Shown one piece after another: positions 34,933 through 44,718 of a DNA stretch of 64,000 nt; the first letter of the stretch is position 1, and each line of letters begins with the position of its first letter. The notes beneath the pieces were generated by a model. It saw only the letters and a list, made by a program, of their open reading frames with translations, was not told where the DNA came from and ran no database searches. Source of the stretch: an uncultured Flavobacteriales bacterium (GTDB lineage: Bacteria > Bacteroidota > Bacteroidia > Flavobacteriales_G > Salibacteraceae); the NCBI GenBank assembly GCA_905479105.1, contig CAJQLE010000001.1, positions 628,499 through 692,498 of the forward strand, given 5' to 3'. The translations under genes were made by a program, and so were the position numbers.

Positions 34933-36375
34933 GTGAAACTAAGAACGAGAATTTCTTTGGCTATGCTTTCATTGGTGATAACCTCACTTTTGATTATCGG
35001 CTTAGTTACGATATGGTTTTTTACCGATCAGAATAAGCAGTATCATGAAGAACGATTGCAGCGAAAAGAAAGAGCAATCAAAACTGAAATGACATATTTT
35101 TCAAAGGAGGTAGAGCTTCAAGAGGACATGGACGTGGTCATTAAGGAATTTGAAGAAGAGGTTTTTAGATTGGCCTCTGTGCATCAGTTGGAAATAAACG
35201 TCTTCAATACATCAGGGGAGATATTAGTAGCAGCAAGGCCGGATTCAGTTCACTCACAATACATTGAGAAGAGGGTTCCTGAGTCGGCAATTTCGGATCT
35301 CGTAATGATGAATCGTATCATCATTCCAGAGCAAGAAGGCTCGAGAAAATACTTGTCTGACTATACAAACCTCTATAATGAGAATGATGAAAGAATCGCC
35401 ATTCTAAATATCCCTTACTTACAAGACACATCAGTAAACCAGCAAGACTTAGAAGCGTTTTTAGGCTCGATTGGAGTGGTGTATTTGTTCATTTTCTTGG
35501 GAGGCATTGGGTTGACGTTTTTACTTTCACGATCGATTACTAGAAACTTAACGGAGTTGGGCGGACGTATGCAGAAGGTCAATCTTAATGAGCGAAATGA
35601 ACCGTTCGATTGGAAGTCAGATGATGAGATTGGCAAGTTGGTAAATGCATTCAATACGATGCTAAATAAGTTAGAAGAGAGCAGACAAGAATTAGCCAAA
35701 ACAGAAAGAGAATCGGCATGGCGAGAAATGGCTAGACAAGTTGCTCATGAGATAAAGAATCCATTAACTCCGATTAAACTCAGTGTGCAGCATCTTCAAG
35801 CAACAGCCAACTATGATGATGAGGTTTGGCGTGAGAAATTTAAACGAACGATGGCGACCATCATTCAGCAAATTGATTCTTTGAGCAATATTGCTACTGA
35901 ATTCTCGGACTTTGCGAAAATGCCTCAAGCAAAGGCTGAGGTTATTTCTTTGAATGAAGCTGTTCGTGCTGCGGCTGAATTATATGCTGACCTGGCCTTT
36001 GAACTCGTTACTGAAGTACCTGATCAAACAATAAACTCATTTGTTGATCCAGAGCAATTAGGCAGGGTAATGAATAACCTTATTAAGAACGCTAAACAAG
36101 CGGGCTCAGACACTCAAATACCACGAATGAGGGTTTGTCTTAAAAAGGTTGGCGAGACCGCTGAAATCATCGTTGAGGATAATGGTTCAGGAATAGCAGA
36201 TGATTTTAAAGATAAAATTTTTAGACCCAACTTCACTACTAAAAGCAGCGGTATGGGACTTGGGCTCTCCATTTGTAAGCAGATAATTGAAAGCGCGGGA
36301 GGTTCCATTTCATTTGAAAGTGAATTAGGAATTGGAACAACCTTTAAAGTAACTCTTCCTGCAGTGAAACCATAA
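34933..36375 (+). CDS. Membrane-bound sensor histidine kinase (NtrY-like)
   Basis: 480 aa, GTG start at 34933. A hydrophobic segment (about 10-30) and a second one (178-198) frame a ~145-residue extracytoplasmic sensor; a HAMP domain (about 199-250) follows. The phosphorylated His is H272 in VAHEIKNPLTPIKLS, and the ATPase motifs are intact: N box NNLIKNAKQA, G1 DNGSGIAD and G2 GMGLGLSICKQI. The HEIKNPLTPI sequence is typical of NtrY-like kinases. No response regulator is next to it, so its partner is unknown; it is followed by an unrelated hydratase. Its own signal is unknown too. Confidence 0.92.
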   Translation: MKLRTRISLAMLSLVITSLLIIGLVTIWFFTDQNKQYHEERLQRKERAIKTEMTYFSKEVELQEDMDVVIKEFEEEVFRLASVHQLEINVFNTSGEILVAARPDSVHSQYIEKRVPESAISDLVMMNRIIIPEQEGSRKYLSDYTNLYNENDERIAILNIPYLQDTSVNQQDLEAFLGSIGVVYLFIFLGGIGLTFLLSRSITRNLTELGGRMQKVNLNERNEPFDWKSDDEIGKLVNAFNTMLNKLEESRQELAKTERESAWREMARQVAHEIKNPLTPIKLSVQHLQATANYDDEVWREKFKRTMATIIQQIDSLSNIATEFSDFAKMPQAKAEVISLNEAVRAAAELYADLAFELVTEVPDQTINSFVDPEQLGRVMNNLIKNAKQAGSDTQIPRMRVCLKKVGETAEIIVEDNGSGIADDFKDKIFRPNFTTKSSGMGLGLSICKQIIESAGGSISFESELGIGTTFKVTLPAVKP

Positions 36376-36434
36376 AATCAATGGATTTAGGCTGAAGCTT
36401 CGAGCAAACATTAATTTCGCACAAAACCTCATTT

Positions 36435-37217
36435 ATGAATTTCTCTCATCTTAAGATTTCGAATAACGGGTCAGTTTCAACCGTCACCATAAATAGACCA
36501 GACAAGCTGAATGCCTTGAACATGGAAGTAATTGATCAATTAAGTCAATGTATGACCCAATTGGATAAAGATCCAAGCGTCCGTTGTATTATTCTAACAG
36601 GAGAAGGTCAAAAAGCATTTGTTGCTGGCGCAGACATAAGTGAGTTCGCTAATTTTTCAGTTCCAGAGGGCACAAAATTGAGTGCAGAAGGACATGAAAA
36701 GCTCTTCAATTTAGTGTCAAAACTCAACACACCGGTTATTGCAGCCGTAAATGGTTTTGCTCTTGGTGGTGGGTTAGAGCTGGCGATGAGTTGCCACATG
36801 CGTGTAGCTTCAGATAATGCAAGAATGGGATTGCCAGAGGTTTCATTAGGTGTTATTCCTGGTTATGGAGGAACACAAAGGCTGCCGGAGCTTATAGGCA
36901 AGGGACGTGCTATGGAAATGATTGCTTCCGCTCAAATGATTGACGCAGCTACGGCACTTCAATATGGCTTAGTTAATCATGTTGTGAGTCAAGAACAGCT
37001 AATCGAGAAGTGCGAGGAAATTGCTTCTAAAATTGTGAGAAACTCACCAAAAGCTATTGGTTTTGCTATTCAAGCGGTTAATGCGAGTTCAGATTCTTCC
37101 GTTGATGGTTTTGCCGAAGAAGTTCGATTATTTGGTGAGGCGTTCGGAACAGGTGACTTTAAGGAAGGCACAACGGCTTTTCTTGAAAAGAGAAAACCAA
37201 ATTTTAAAGGAGAATAA
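36435..37217 (+). CDS. Enoyl-CoA hydratase/isomerase family protein
   Basis: 260 aa crotonase-fold enzyme. The oxyanion-hole region AGADISEF and both catalytic glutamates are present: E115 in GGGLELAMSC and E135 in LPEVSLGVIPGYGGTQRL, the pair found in true 2-enoyl-CoA hydratases such as mitochondrial ECH. It should hydrate short trans-2-enoyl-CoA thioesters in fatty-acid breakdown; a crotonyl-CoA role is possible. Single gene, converging with the membrane protein downstream (5-bp gap). Confidence 0.93.
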   Translation: MNFSHLKISNNGSVSTVTINRPDKLNALNMEVIDQLSQCMTQLDKDPSVRCIILTGEGQKAFVAGADISEFANFSVPEGTKLSAEGHEKLFNLVSKLNTPVIAAVNGFALGGGLELAMSCHMRVASDNARMGLPEVSLGVIPGYGGTQRLPELIGKGRAMEMIASAQMIDAATALQYGLVNHVVSQEQLIEKCEEIASKIVRNSPKAIGFAIQAVNASSDSSVDGFAEEVRLFGEAFGTGDFKEGTTAFLEKRKPNFKGE

Positions 37218-37222
37218 TCTCT

Positions 37223-39100
37223 TTAATTCAGCTTAATTAGTTTCAGCTTGGGCTGTCTCACGTTAAAGCTAGTCAGCTCTTTATTCCATACATACACAAC
37301 AAGTTTATCGTCTTTATCGATCAGCACAGGGATGTTATATTGATAGAACCACCGTTTCCATTGCTCAACTGCTAAATCGGGGCGGTCATTTACTTTGAAG
37401 GAATCATAGTATTTGTCTTTTCCAGTGGAGTCTTTTAGACGAATTACCACAAAGGCCTTTGATGCGGCATTGGGCTCATATTCTTTTCGGTCCAATTCAA
37501 GCTCTAGAAATACACGGTCACTTTCAGCCTCCGTAAATTCATAACGGAACGTAACATTATATTCAATGATCTCATTGTAAACAGCAGAGGGAATTGTCTC
37601 AAATGTGTCGATATGGTTTACAGTCCAATGATCATTATTTAGCGCAAGCCACTCACCCTCATAAATTATTGTTTCTGAATTATGATAAGGCTTGATATCA
37701 CTTCGCCCACCGAGTTTTTGGGAATGTTCGGAACCAAGTTTTCCAAAGGCCCAGAAATAGGCGTCAGCGTTTAAATTCAATGATGGCAAGATCAGCCTAT
37801 TGGCCTGATAGCTTTGTATGAAGTTGAGCAAAATACATAACATCAAAAATGATATTACCCCTAGTTTTTGAATGCGATGCTCGATGGAGTTAATAAAAAG
37901 CCCAATAGGGATTACTAGAATCGCATAGAAATCAATCATTGGTCTAGAACCAAATGACCCACCATAATGCCAAGTCCACCATGAGCTGAGAATGTAAACT
38001 ACGCCAATAAAAAAGAGCAAAAAACTCCAGAAAGCGAATCTTTTTTGCTTGAAGAGAAGAACCATACTCGGAATGAGCAATAGAAAGAAAGGAGTGAAAA
38101 TGAGCCATCCTCTTTTAAAACTCAATAGAAATTTGAAAAATGCTGGATTTGAGAAATAGAAACCTTCATTCGCATAGCTCCAAACAACCCAATGATCAGT
38201 TTGAGCCTTATAAAGCAATAGTTGAACGAATACGAATAAAAAAATGACGGCTATCGCTGTGAGAACAAAATGCAGTTTGGAAAAAAGGAATTTTATACCA
38301 CTTAGAAAAGCATTTTTTCCGGTTGATAAAAAAGGCAGCGAGAAAAAAACTAAACCATCAACGGGCCTAATCAACACTGTGAGACCAAAGAAGGCAGAGG
38401 CCCATAAAAGGTTCTTTAGGTTTGGGGTTTGGAAATACTTAATAGCGTTATACGTAAAGACAGCAATTGCGAAAAACGAATAATTGTGCGCATAGGTGAT
38501 TTCTTCTGAAACGTAGAATAGAAGGTTTGTTCCCAACCCGATAACGATGATTATGATCGATTGAATCGTGGGTTTTATCCTATAAACGGAAAGCGTTTTA
38601 TAGATAAAAATTAGGCCTATTAACATATAGAAGAGTGCCGCCAGAGCCATTCCAAATTGAAATGGAATTTCGAACCCTTGTGCTGATGAACCAGAGACAT
38701 GAGCGAACAGCAAGGCGGTCAGAAAAAATGGAAGCATCAGTAGAGCGCTTCCGCTGTAATATTTATTGACAGCTCCTCCTTCGGTTTCTACGATTGTTCT
38801 TCCATTCGCTATTTGATGGTCAAGGTCATCATCAATGAATATTGATGTGAGGTAGTCGTAATAACCCCTTCCATCGCCTTTAATCACCCCTTGTCCAGAA
38901 TAGGAGTTATCACCGTATTGAGTCCAAGTAAATGAAACCTGAAAAACACTTGTGACCAAGAGAACTAAGGCCAAAACGAAGACGCGATTTTTAATCCATG
39001 TGCTCATCGTGAGCGAAGGTCTTGATTTTCCAAACATCCGATAGACCTTTGTTTTGATCGTGTCTCTGAGCGAAGAATCAATAGTTGAAATCTTTAACAT
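37223..39100 (-). CDS. Polytopic membrane protein, GT-C-like
   Basis: 625 aa. After a cytoplasmic N-terminal stretch, about eleven hydrophobic helices cover residues 35-440 (for example VFVLALVLLVTSVF and FGMALAALFYMLIGLIFIY), followed by a ~170-residue soluble, beta-rich C-terminal domain. An acidic extracytoplasmic loop after the first helix holds D-D-D-L-D, which recalls the catalytic loop of GT-C glycosyltransferases. I do not recognise the family precisely. The start may be the ATG at 39100 or the later one at 39007. It lies back to back with the flippase gene (45-bp gap), suggesting a link to polysaccharide or lipid-linked sugar handling. Confidence 0.7.
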   Translation of the reverse strand: MLKISTIDSSLRDTIKTKVYRMFGKSRPSLTMSTWIKNRVFVLALVLLVTSVFQVSFTWTQYGDNSYSGQGVIKGDGRGYYDYLTSIFIDDDLDHQIANGRTIVETEGGAVNKYYSGSALLMLPFFLTALLFAHVSGSSAQGFEIPFQFGMALAALFYMLIGLIFIYKTLSVYRIKPTIQSIIIIVIGLGTNLLFYVSEEITYAHNYSFFAIAVFTYNAIKYFQTPNLKNLLWASAFFGLTVLIRPVDGLVFFSLPFLSTGKNAFLSGIKFLFSKLHFVLTAIAVIFLFVFVQLLLYKAQTDHWVVWSYANEGFYFSNPAFFKFLLSFKRGWLIFTPFFLLLIPSMVLLFKQKRFAFWSFLLFFIGVVYILSSWWTWHYGGSFGSRPMIDFYAILVIPIGLFINSIEHRIQKLGVISFLMLCILLNFIQSYQANRLILPSLNLNADAYFWAFGKLGSEHSQKLGGRSDIKPYHNSETIIYEGEWLALNNDHWTVNHIDTFETIPSAVYNEIIEYNVTFRYEFTEAESDRVFLELELDRKEYEPNAASKAFVVIRLKDSTGKDKYYDSFKVNDRPDLAVEQWKRWFYQYNIPVLIDKDDKLVVYVWNKELTSFNVRQPKLKLIKLN

Positions 39101-39145
39101 ACCTGCAACAATCTCCTGCTCTAAGGGCGTTTCTTTGTTTATCAG

Positions 39146-40660
39146 ATGGCATCACCTTTAAAAAAACTCTTAGGTCAAACGGCTATTTATGGCTTGAGTA
39201 GCATTCTGGGTAGGTTTCTCAATTATCTGCTTACACCGCTTTATACGAGTAAAATGGTGTTTCAGCCAGAGCAGTATGGCATCATCACTGAAATGTACGC
39301 CTATGTGGCCTTTTTAGTAGTGCTGCTTACTTACGGAATGGAAACCGCTTTTTTCCGCTATTTTTCTCAGGCCAAAGAGAATCCGGAGAAAGTGTACTCA
39401 ACTGCTTTATGGTCTTTACTGGTTAGTTCTTTTGTTTTTATTGTTGCTGTCTCGATGTTCGCTCAGCCTATTGCAGAAGTTCTGGGATATCCAAATGACA
39501 AAGAATATATCTCGTGGTTTGGAATTATTGTTGGGTTAGACGCGCTGATTGCTATTCCACTGGCTAAGCTTCGGGCTGAAAATAAACCAATCAAATTTGC
39601 CTTTATCAACTTTGTTTTCATCGCTGTAAATATTGGTCTGAATCTTTTCTTTTTGGCATATTGTTTACCAAAATACCAAGCAGGAGAGATCAATTGGTTA
39701 GTCTCTACTTTTTACAATCCAGACACAGGAGTTGGCTATGTTTTTATTGCTAACCTTATTGCTAGTATAGTTAGGTTCTTGATGGTTGCACCGCAATTAT
39801 TCAAATTGAAGTTTGATTTTGACATTGTTCTTTGGAAAAAAATGTTCCGTTATGCCCTGCCTCTTTTGATAGCGGGTTTGGCGGGTATTGTAAATGAAAC
39901 CTTAGACCGAGTCATGTTGAAGTGGATGCTTTTTGCAGACTTGGGCGAACTTGAAACGATGACCCAATTGGGTATTTATGGAGCTTGCTACAAGCTTTCA
40001 ATTGTCATCACATTGTGCATTCAAGCCTATCGATACGCAGCTGAGCCTTTCTTCTTTGATCACGCCAAACAATCTGATTCACGCGCTACTTATGCCCGAA
40101 TGTTGCACGTATTTTTTGCGTTTGTCATGATGATTTTTCTCGTGGTCACGCTATTCATCGATGTGTTCAAACATTTCATACCGAATGAAGCCTATTGGGT
40201 CGGGTTAGATATTGTTCCAGTGCTTTTATTGGCGAATGTGTTTTTAGGTGTATACTTTAATTTGAGTGTATGGTATAAACTCACGGATAAGACTCTGTAT
40301 GGCTCTTACATTGCAATAATTGGAGCGATCATAACAGTGGTACTGAACTTTTTGTTGATTCCCATTCTAGGATTCAGAGGGTCTGCTTATGCCACACTTG
40401 TGTGCTATTTTAGTATGGCTGCAATCAGTTATTATTTTGGACAAAAGCATTTCAAAGTGCCCTATAATTTGAGTAAAATGGGGGGATATTTTGTGCTTGC
40501 ATTAGGACTGTTTTTTGTCAACATGTTTATTGTAGCAGAATCTTTGCTATTTATGAGCATTATGCGTTTAGCAATGGTTCTCGTCTTCACCATGACAATT
40601 ATTTACTTCGAATATTATAAACCTAGAATCGATGAGCTTGCAAATAGAGATCGTCAATAA
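39146..40660 (+). CDS. Polysaccharide/lipid-linked oligosaccharide flippase (Wzx-like)
   Basis: 504 aa with about fourteen membrane helices, beginning [31 protein letters not shown], a common start of Wzx/MurJ-type exporters of the MOP superfamily. It should flip lipid-linked sugars across the inner membrane. No polymerase or ligase lies beside it. The end overlaps the dut start by 29 bp, and dut, a nucleotidyltransferase and envelope proteins follow in the same direction. Confidence 0.88.
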   Translation: MASPLKKLLGQTAIYGLSSILGRFLNYLLTPLYTSKMVFQPEQYGIITEMYAYVAFLVVLLTYGMETAFFRYFSQAKENPEKVYSTALWSLLVSSFVFIVAVSMFAQPIAEVLGYPNDKEYISWFGIIVGLDALIAIPLAKLRAENKPIKFAFINFVFIAVNIGLNLFFLAYCLPKYQAGEINWLVSTFYNPDTGVGYVFIANLIASIVRFLMVAPQLFKLKFDFDIVLWKKMFRYALPLLIAGLAGIVNETLDRVMLKWMLFADLGELETMTQLGIYGACYKLSIVITLCIQAYRYAAEPFFFDHAKQSDSRATYARMLHVFFAFVMMIFLVVTLFIDVFKHFIPNEAYWVGLDIVPVLLLANVFLGVYFNLSVWYKLTDKTLYGSYIAIIGAIITVVLNFLLIPILGFRGSAYATLVCYFSMAAISYYFGQKHFKVPYNLSKMGGYFVLALGLFFVNMFIVAESLLFMSIMRLAMVLVFTMTIIYFEYYKPRIDELANRDRQ

Positions 40661-41075
40661 AAGTCATCACGACTTACCGAGCTTTGCCACTATTCACTCT
40701 GCAGGAATGGACCTCAGAGCCTTTTTGCCAGACAAATCGATCAGGCTGAACCCAGGAGATCGAGCCCTTATTCCAACGGGTCTTCACATTGCGTTGCCAG
40801 CTGGTTTCGAGGCTCAAGTGCGTCCTCGGTCTGGATTGGCATACAAGAAAGGCATCACGGTGTTAAACGCCCCGGGCACTATTGATGCTGATTATCGCGG
40901 TGATGTTGGCGTTATTCTTATTAATCATTCTAAGGAGCCTTTTGAAGTTTGCGATGGAGAGCGAATCGCGCAAATGGTAATCGCCAACTACGAAATGATA
41001 TCTTGGTCAGAAGTGACAGAATTGTCTGCTACTGATAGAGGACAAGGTGGTTTCGGCAGCACAGGAAAGAAATAG
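40632..41075 (+). CDS. dut: dUTP diphosphatase
   Basis: 147 aa. All the family motifs are visible: [20 protein letters not shown] (Ser/Arg phosphate loop), [13 protein letters not shown] (catalytic Asp and metal site), RIAQMVI and the C-terminal [11 protein letters not shown]-loop-like arm that closes over the nucleotide. It turns dUTP to dUMP and pyrophosphate, keeping uracil out of DNA and supplying thymidylate synthesis. The start lies inside the flippase gene (29-bp overlap), an indication of coupled translation. Confidence 0.97.
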   Translation: MSLQIEIVNKSHHDLPSFATIHSAGMDLRAFLPDKSIRLNPGDRALIPTGLHIALPAGFEAQVRPRSGLAYKKGITVLNAPGTIDADYRGDVGVILINHSKEPFEVCDGERIAQMVIANYEMISWSEVTELSATDRGQGGFGSTGKK

Positions 41076-41104
41076 AAAAGTAATAATTAACCCTTATTCT
41101 CAAT

Positions 41105-41132
41105 TCAGAGGTCACGGCCTCTGATGGTTTTT
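41105..41132 (+). terminator. Possible terminator after dut
   Basis: TCAGAGG (41105-41111) and CCTCTGA (41118-41124) pair over 7 bp around a 6-nt loop, followed within 4 bp by a T-run. It lies 30 bp after the dut stop and 31 bp before the next gene. Confidence 0.5.
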
Positions 41133-41162
41133 GCATTTTTGCGGCTCAAAGACTTGATTTAG

Positions 41163-42164
41163 ATGAATTTGATCATTCCAATGGCAGGACAGGGAAAGCG
41201 AATGCGGCCCCATACCTTAATGACCCCTAAACCACTTATCCCAGTTGGCGGAAAACCAATTGTGCAAAGGCTTGTAGAAGACATTGCGGCCATGTGTGAT
41301 GAATCCATCAATGAGATTGGATTTATTATTGGTGATTTTGGTGACGTTGTTGAAAAGGAATTGCTTGATATTGCATCAAGCCTTGGTGCTAAAGGAAAGA
41401 TATACTACCAAGACATCGCATTAGGCACTGGGCATGCAATTTATTGTGCCGAACCTTTGCTTACAGGCCCGGTCATTGTGGCTTTTGCTGACACACTTTT
41501 TCGTGCAGATTTTAAAATAGATCCTAAACAAGAAGGAACGATTTGGGTGAAGCAAATCGAAGACCCGAGTCAATTTGGTGTGGTAAAAGTAAATGAGGTT
41601 GGGGCAATTACAGACTTCGTTGAAAAGCCTAAAGACTTTGTAAGTGACTTGGCGATTATTGGCATCTACTTTTTCAAAGACGGTGATCATTTGAAAAGAG
41701 AGTTGAAGTATTTGATGGATAATAACATCGTAAAAGGTGGGGAATATCAGTTGACTGATGCATTAGAAAACATGAAACAACAAGGCGTGGTGTTTAGGCC
41801 AGGTACTGTTGATCATTGGATGGATTGTGGAAACAAGAACGCAACTGTAGAAACGAATCGCATGATCTTGGAATTTGAGAAAGATCAAAACTTGGTTTCT
41901 TCTTCAGCGGTAATCGAAAATTCAACACTTATTCAACCCGTTCAGATAGCCGATGGCGTGAGAATTGAAAACTCTGTTGTCGGCCCTCATGTGAGTGTAG
42001 GTAAAAACGCTGTCATCAAAAATGCTCGAGTGAGTAATAGCATTGTTCGGTCTGATAGTTCAATAAACAATGCTGTAATTGAGAATTCTTTAATTGGAAT
42101 GCAAACAGCTATAGACTTAAGCGCTTTAGACCTTAGTATGGGAGATTTCTCAACGATGAATTAG
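41163..42164 (+). CDS. Sugar-phosphate nucleotidyltransferase with left-handed beta-helix
   Basis: 333 aa. The N-terminal GT-A-like domain starts with IPMAGQGKRMRPHTLMTPKPLIPVGGKP, the NTP-binding signature of RmlA/GlmU-type enzymes, and carries a metal Asp in VAFADTLF and the F-V-E-K-P block. From about 230 a left-handed beta-helix follows with hexapeptide-like repeats (AVIENSTLIQPVQIADGVRIENSVVG). No acetyltransferase signature is evident, so it is probably a glucose-1-phosphate thymidylyltransferase/uridylyltransferase type enzyme. It sits in a conserved-looking envelope cluster; the TPR gene starts 6 bp after its stop. Confidence 0.88.
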   Translation: MNLIIPMAGQGKRMRPHTLMTPKPLIPVGGKPIVQRLVEDIAAMCDESINEIGFIIGDFGDVVEKELLDIASSLGAKGKIYYQDIALGTGHAIYCAEPLLTGPVIVAFADTLFRADFKIDPKQEGTIWVKQIEDPSQFGVVKVNEVGAITDFVEKPKDFVSDLAIIGIYFFKDGDHLKRELKYLMDNNIVKGGEYQLTDALENMKQQGVVFRPGTVDHWMDCGNKNATVETNRMILEFEKDQNLVSSSAVIENSTLIQPVQIADGVRIENSVVGPHVSVGKNAVIKNARVSNSIVRSDSSINNAVIENSLIGMQTAIDLSALDLSMGDFSTMN

Positions 42165-42170
42165 AAGAGG

Positions 42171-43892
42171 TTGCATAGAGGTGTCACATATCGGTTCTTA
42201 TTTTTTACAGTTGTATTGCATCTGCTGGCAGCTCCTTCTTTTGCCCAAAAGAAGATTGAGCTTACAGAAGCTGAGCATGTAAGATTGACCACCCTTTTCT
42301 TGAATGCTGAGAAAGAGCATGTGCTAGGGAACTTGGAGGAAGCAACCAAGATGTTTCGCGGTTGCCTGATCATAGACCCCAGCAATGACGCTTCATATTT
42401 CAACATCGGAAAGATTTATTTGGAGCAAGAAATGATGGCGGATGCGGAGATTAATTTCGAGAAAGCGGCTAAACTAGACGACTCAAATAAATGGTATTGG
42501 TTGAGTTGGGCTCAAGCTTTATTGGCCCAAGAAAAATATGAGGAGGGGTCGAAGATTTACTCCAAAATGACCAAGCAATACCCCTCAGATCCTCAAATTC
42601 AGTTGGATTATGCGAGCACACTTCTGCGAGCTGGTAAATCTAAGGCTGCCTTGAAAGAGTTTGATAAGTTAGAACTAAGAACAGGCCCAAGTCATGACAT
42701 TGCTCGAAGAAAATACCAGTATTACATCAACACAAGTAAATACGATGAAGCGGCAAATGAAATTGAGAAACTCTTAGATGTCTATCCAGGTGACAATCAA
42801 CTTTATGGGATGTTGGCGGAGCTATACAAAGCACAAGGGAAAATTGAAAAAGCGGTGTTGGTTTACGAAAAAGCATATGAGGCAGAGCCTACAAATCCTT
42901 ATATCCAGCTTTCATTGGCAGAATTTTATGATAGAGCGGGTAAGAAAGACACATCGTTTGTGTTTTTGAAGATGGCATATGAAAACCCAAACCTTGATAT
43001 TGATACGAAGGTGAGCGTGTTGCTTAAGATGTTTAAAGAGGCGGAGCACTATGATAAGGTAAGAGAACAGGCCTTAGAACTATCTGCGTCCGTTGTCTAT
43101 ACTCATCCCGAAGAAGCGAAGAGTTACTCAGTCTATGGAGATTATTTAAACCTAGAAGGTCAGAGAAGGGAAGCACTTGAGCAGTATCGCAAGGCGGTTA
43201 TTATAGATCCATCTCGATTTGCAATATGGAATCAAATTTTGTTTTTAGACTCTGAGTTGAATGACAATCAAGGCCTAATAGATGATAGTGAAAAAGCCAT
43301 GGAGTATTTTCCCTCTCAGCCTACGGTCTATTTATTCAATGGGATTGCACATAATCAACAAAAGCAATATTCAGAGGGAGTTAGAAGCTTGAAACGTGGT
43401 TCTGAGTTGGTGATAGGTAATAATTTTTTATCGGCTCAGATGCTTGCTAGTCTTGGTGATGCATACCATGAATTAGATCTCACTTCCTCATCAGATAGTG
43501 CCTATGAGGCTTCCTTAAGTTATGACCCGAATAATGCATACGTCTTAAACAATTACAGTTATTTTCTTTCCTTGAGAGGAGAGCGACTGGAAATTGCTAA
43601 AGAAATGTCAGCCAAAACACTCGATTTGGAACCAAATAATGCATCTTATTTGGATACTTATGGTTGGATTCTTTACATGCTTGAAGAGTACGCTGACGCG
43701 GCAAAGCACTTGAGCAATGCTTTAGAAAAAGGCGGTCGAAATTCTGCAGAAGTACATGAACATTATGGAGATGTATTGTTTAAATTAGGGGAAGTTGATA
43801 GCGCACTAGATCATTGGAAGCAAGCACAGGCTTTGGGAAGTGAAAATCCTCGTTTGGAACAAAAAATTAACACAAAGACACTCGTTGACTAA
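42171..43892 (+). CDS. TPR-repeat exported protein
   Basis: 573 aa, TTG start at 42171; it reads M-H-R-G-V-T-Y-R-F-L-F-F-T-V-V-L and ends the signal peptide near APSFAQ. No ATG is available before residue 60. Tetratricopeptide repeats run along most of the mature chain (for example NIGKIYLEQEMMADAEINFEKAAKL, YGMLAELYKAQGKIEKAVLVYEKAY, EHYGDVLFKLGEVDSALDHWKQA). It is likely a periplasmic scaffold. The next gene starts within its last codons (8-bp overlap). Known flavobacterial neighbours of this kind suggest a joint envelope role, but no function is established. Confidence 0.85.
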   Translation: MHRGVTYRFLFFTVVLHLLAAPSFAQKKIELTEAEHVRLTTLFLNAEKEHVLGNLEEATKMFRGCLIIDPSNDASYFNIGKIYLEQEMMADAEINFEKAAKLDDSNKWYWLSWAQALLAQEKYEEGSKIYSKMTKQYPSDPQIQLDYASTLLRAGKSKAALKEFDKLELRTGPSHDIARRKYQYYINTSKYDEAANEIEKLLDVYPGDNQLYGMLAELYKAQGKIEKAVLVYEKAYEAEPTNPYIQLSLAEFYDRAGKKDTSFVFLKMAYENPNLDIDTKVSVLLKMFKEAEHYDKVREQALELSASVVYTHPEEAKSYSVYGDYLNLEGQRREALEQYRKAVIIDPSRFAIWNQILFLDSELNDNQGLIDDSEKAMEYFPSQPTVYLFNGIAHNQQKQYSEGVRSLKRGSELVIGNNFLSAQMLASLGDAYHELDLTSSSDSAYEASLSYDPNNAYVLNNYSYFLSLRGERLEIAKEMSAKTLDLEPNNASYLDTYGWILYMLEEYADAAKHLSNALEKGGRNSAEVHEHYGDVLFKLGEVDSALDHWKQAQALGSENPRLEQKINTKTLVD

Positions 43893-44718
43893 AAACTTAA
43901 TTTATATCCTTTTTGCTTTGGGCTTGGCCGCTTTATCCTCGTGCAAAGGAACCAAGGAAACACAGGCGGATCATAATTTTCCAAACAGGAAAACCTCTGA
44001 GGTTCTTGCATTGATGCAGGAGAATGAAATCAACTGTCAATGGCTGAGTATTAAGTATGATGTTGACATTAAAACACCCAAGGTTGATGATAGCTTCAAA
44101 ATGTATGTCCGTTTAAGAAAAGATAGTGCCATTTGGATTTCTGCTACCTATTACGCGGTGGAGGTAGCCCGCTTTTTATTTACCCCGGATACTGTTAAGT
44201 TTATGGACAGGAAAAACAATCAGTATTATACGGGAGGCTACGAGTATATTTCTGAGCGATTTCAAGTAAATGCAGATTTTCACGTTATTCAATCGCTGAT
44301 CTTGGCCAATAGCGTTGATATATTGAAGGATGAGTCAGAGAATGACAAGATGAAAAGCTCAAAGAGTGATGGAAGTTATTATTTGAGCGTTCTGAGGAAA
44401 GGGCAATTGAGAAGAGCGTTAAAAAGGGATGAAGTGAAAAAAGACCTTGACTTGGGTATTAGCGTTTGGGTAAAACCCGACCATTTTAGACTTCACAAGA
44501 CTACCATTGCTGATTTTGAGTCAGATAGAAGTATTACGGCCATGTTCTCAGAGTATGAGCCCATGTGTAATTCTTATTTCGCAAAAAAGGTCAATTACAT
44601 TGCAAAGTCAGCCAATGAACAAGCCCAAGTGAAAACATCTGCAATGAAGGTCACTCCGGATAAGAAAGTAAGTCTTTCCTTTACCATTCCGGAAAAATAT
44701 GAATCACTGGTCCCTTAG
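43885..44718 (+). CDS. DUF4292 lipoprotein
   Basis: 277 aa from the TTG at 43885, the start giving the best lipoprotein signal (M-T-K-N-L-I-Y-I-L-F-A-L, lipobox L-S-S-C). A GTG at 43840 is the alternative. The mature chain has antiparallel beta-strand patterns (WLSIKYDVDIKTP, MYVRLRKDSAIWISATYYAVEVARFLFTPDTVKFMDR), consistent with DUF4292, a family with a LolA/LolB-like appearance. Such a fold would fit binding of lipids or lipoproteins in the periplasm; this is inference. It overlaps the TPR gene by 8 bp and the EnvC-like gene by 20 bp. Confidence 0.82.
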   Translation: MTKNLIYILFALGLAALSSCKGTKETQADHNFPNRKTSEVLALMQENEINCQWLSIKYDVDIKTPKVDDSFKMYVRLRKDSAIWISATYYAVEVARFLFTPDTVKFMDRKNNQYYTGGYEYISERFQVNADFHVIQSLILANSVDILKDESENDKMKSSKSDGSYYLSVLRKGQLRRALKRDEVKKDLDLGISVWVKPDHFRLHKTTIADFESDRSITAMFSEYEPMCNSYFAKKVNYIAKSANEQAQVKTSAMKVTPDKKVSLSFTIPEKYESLVP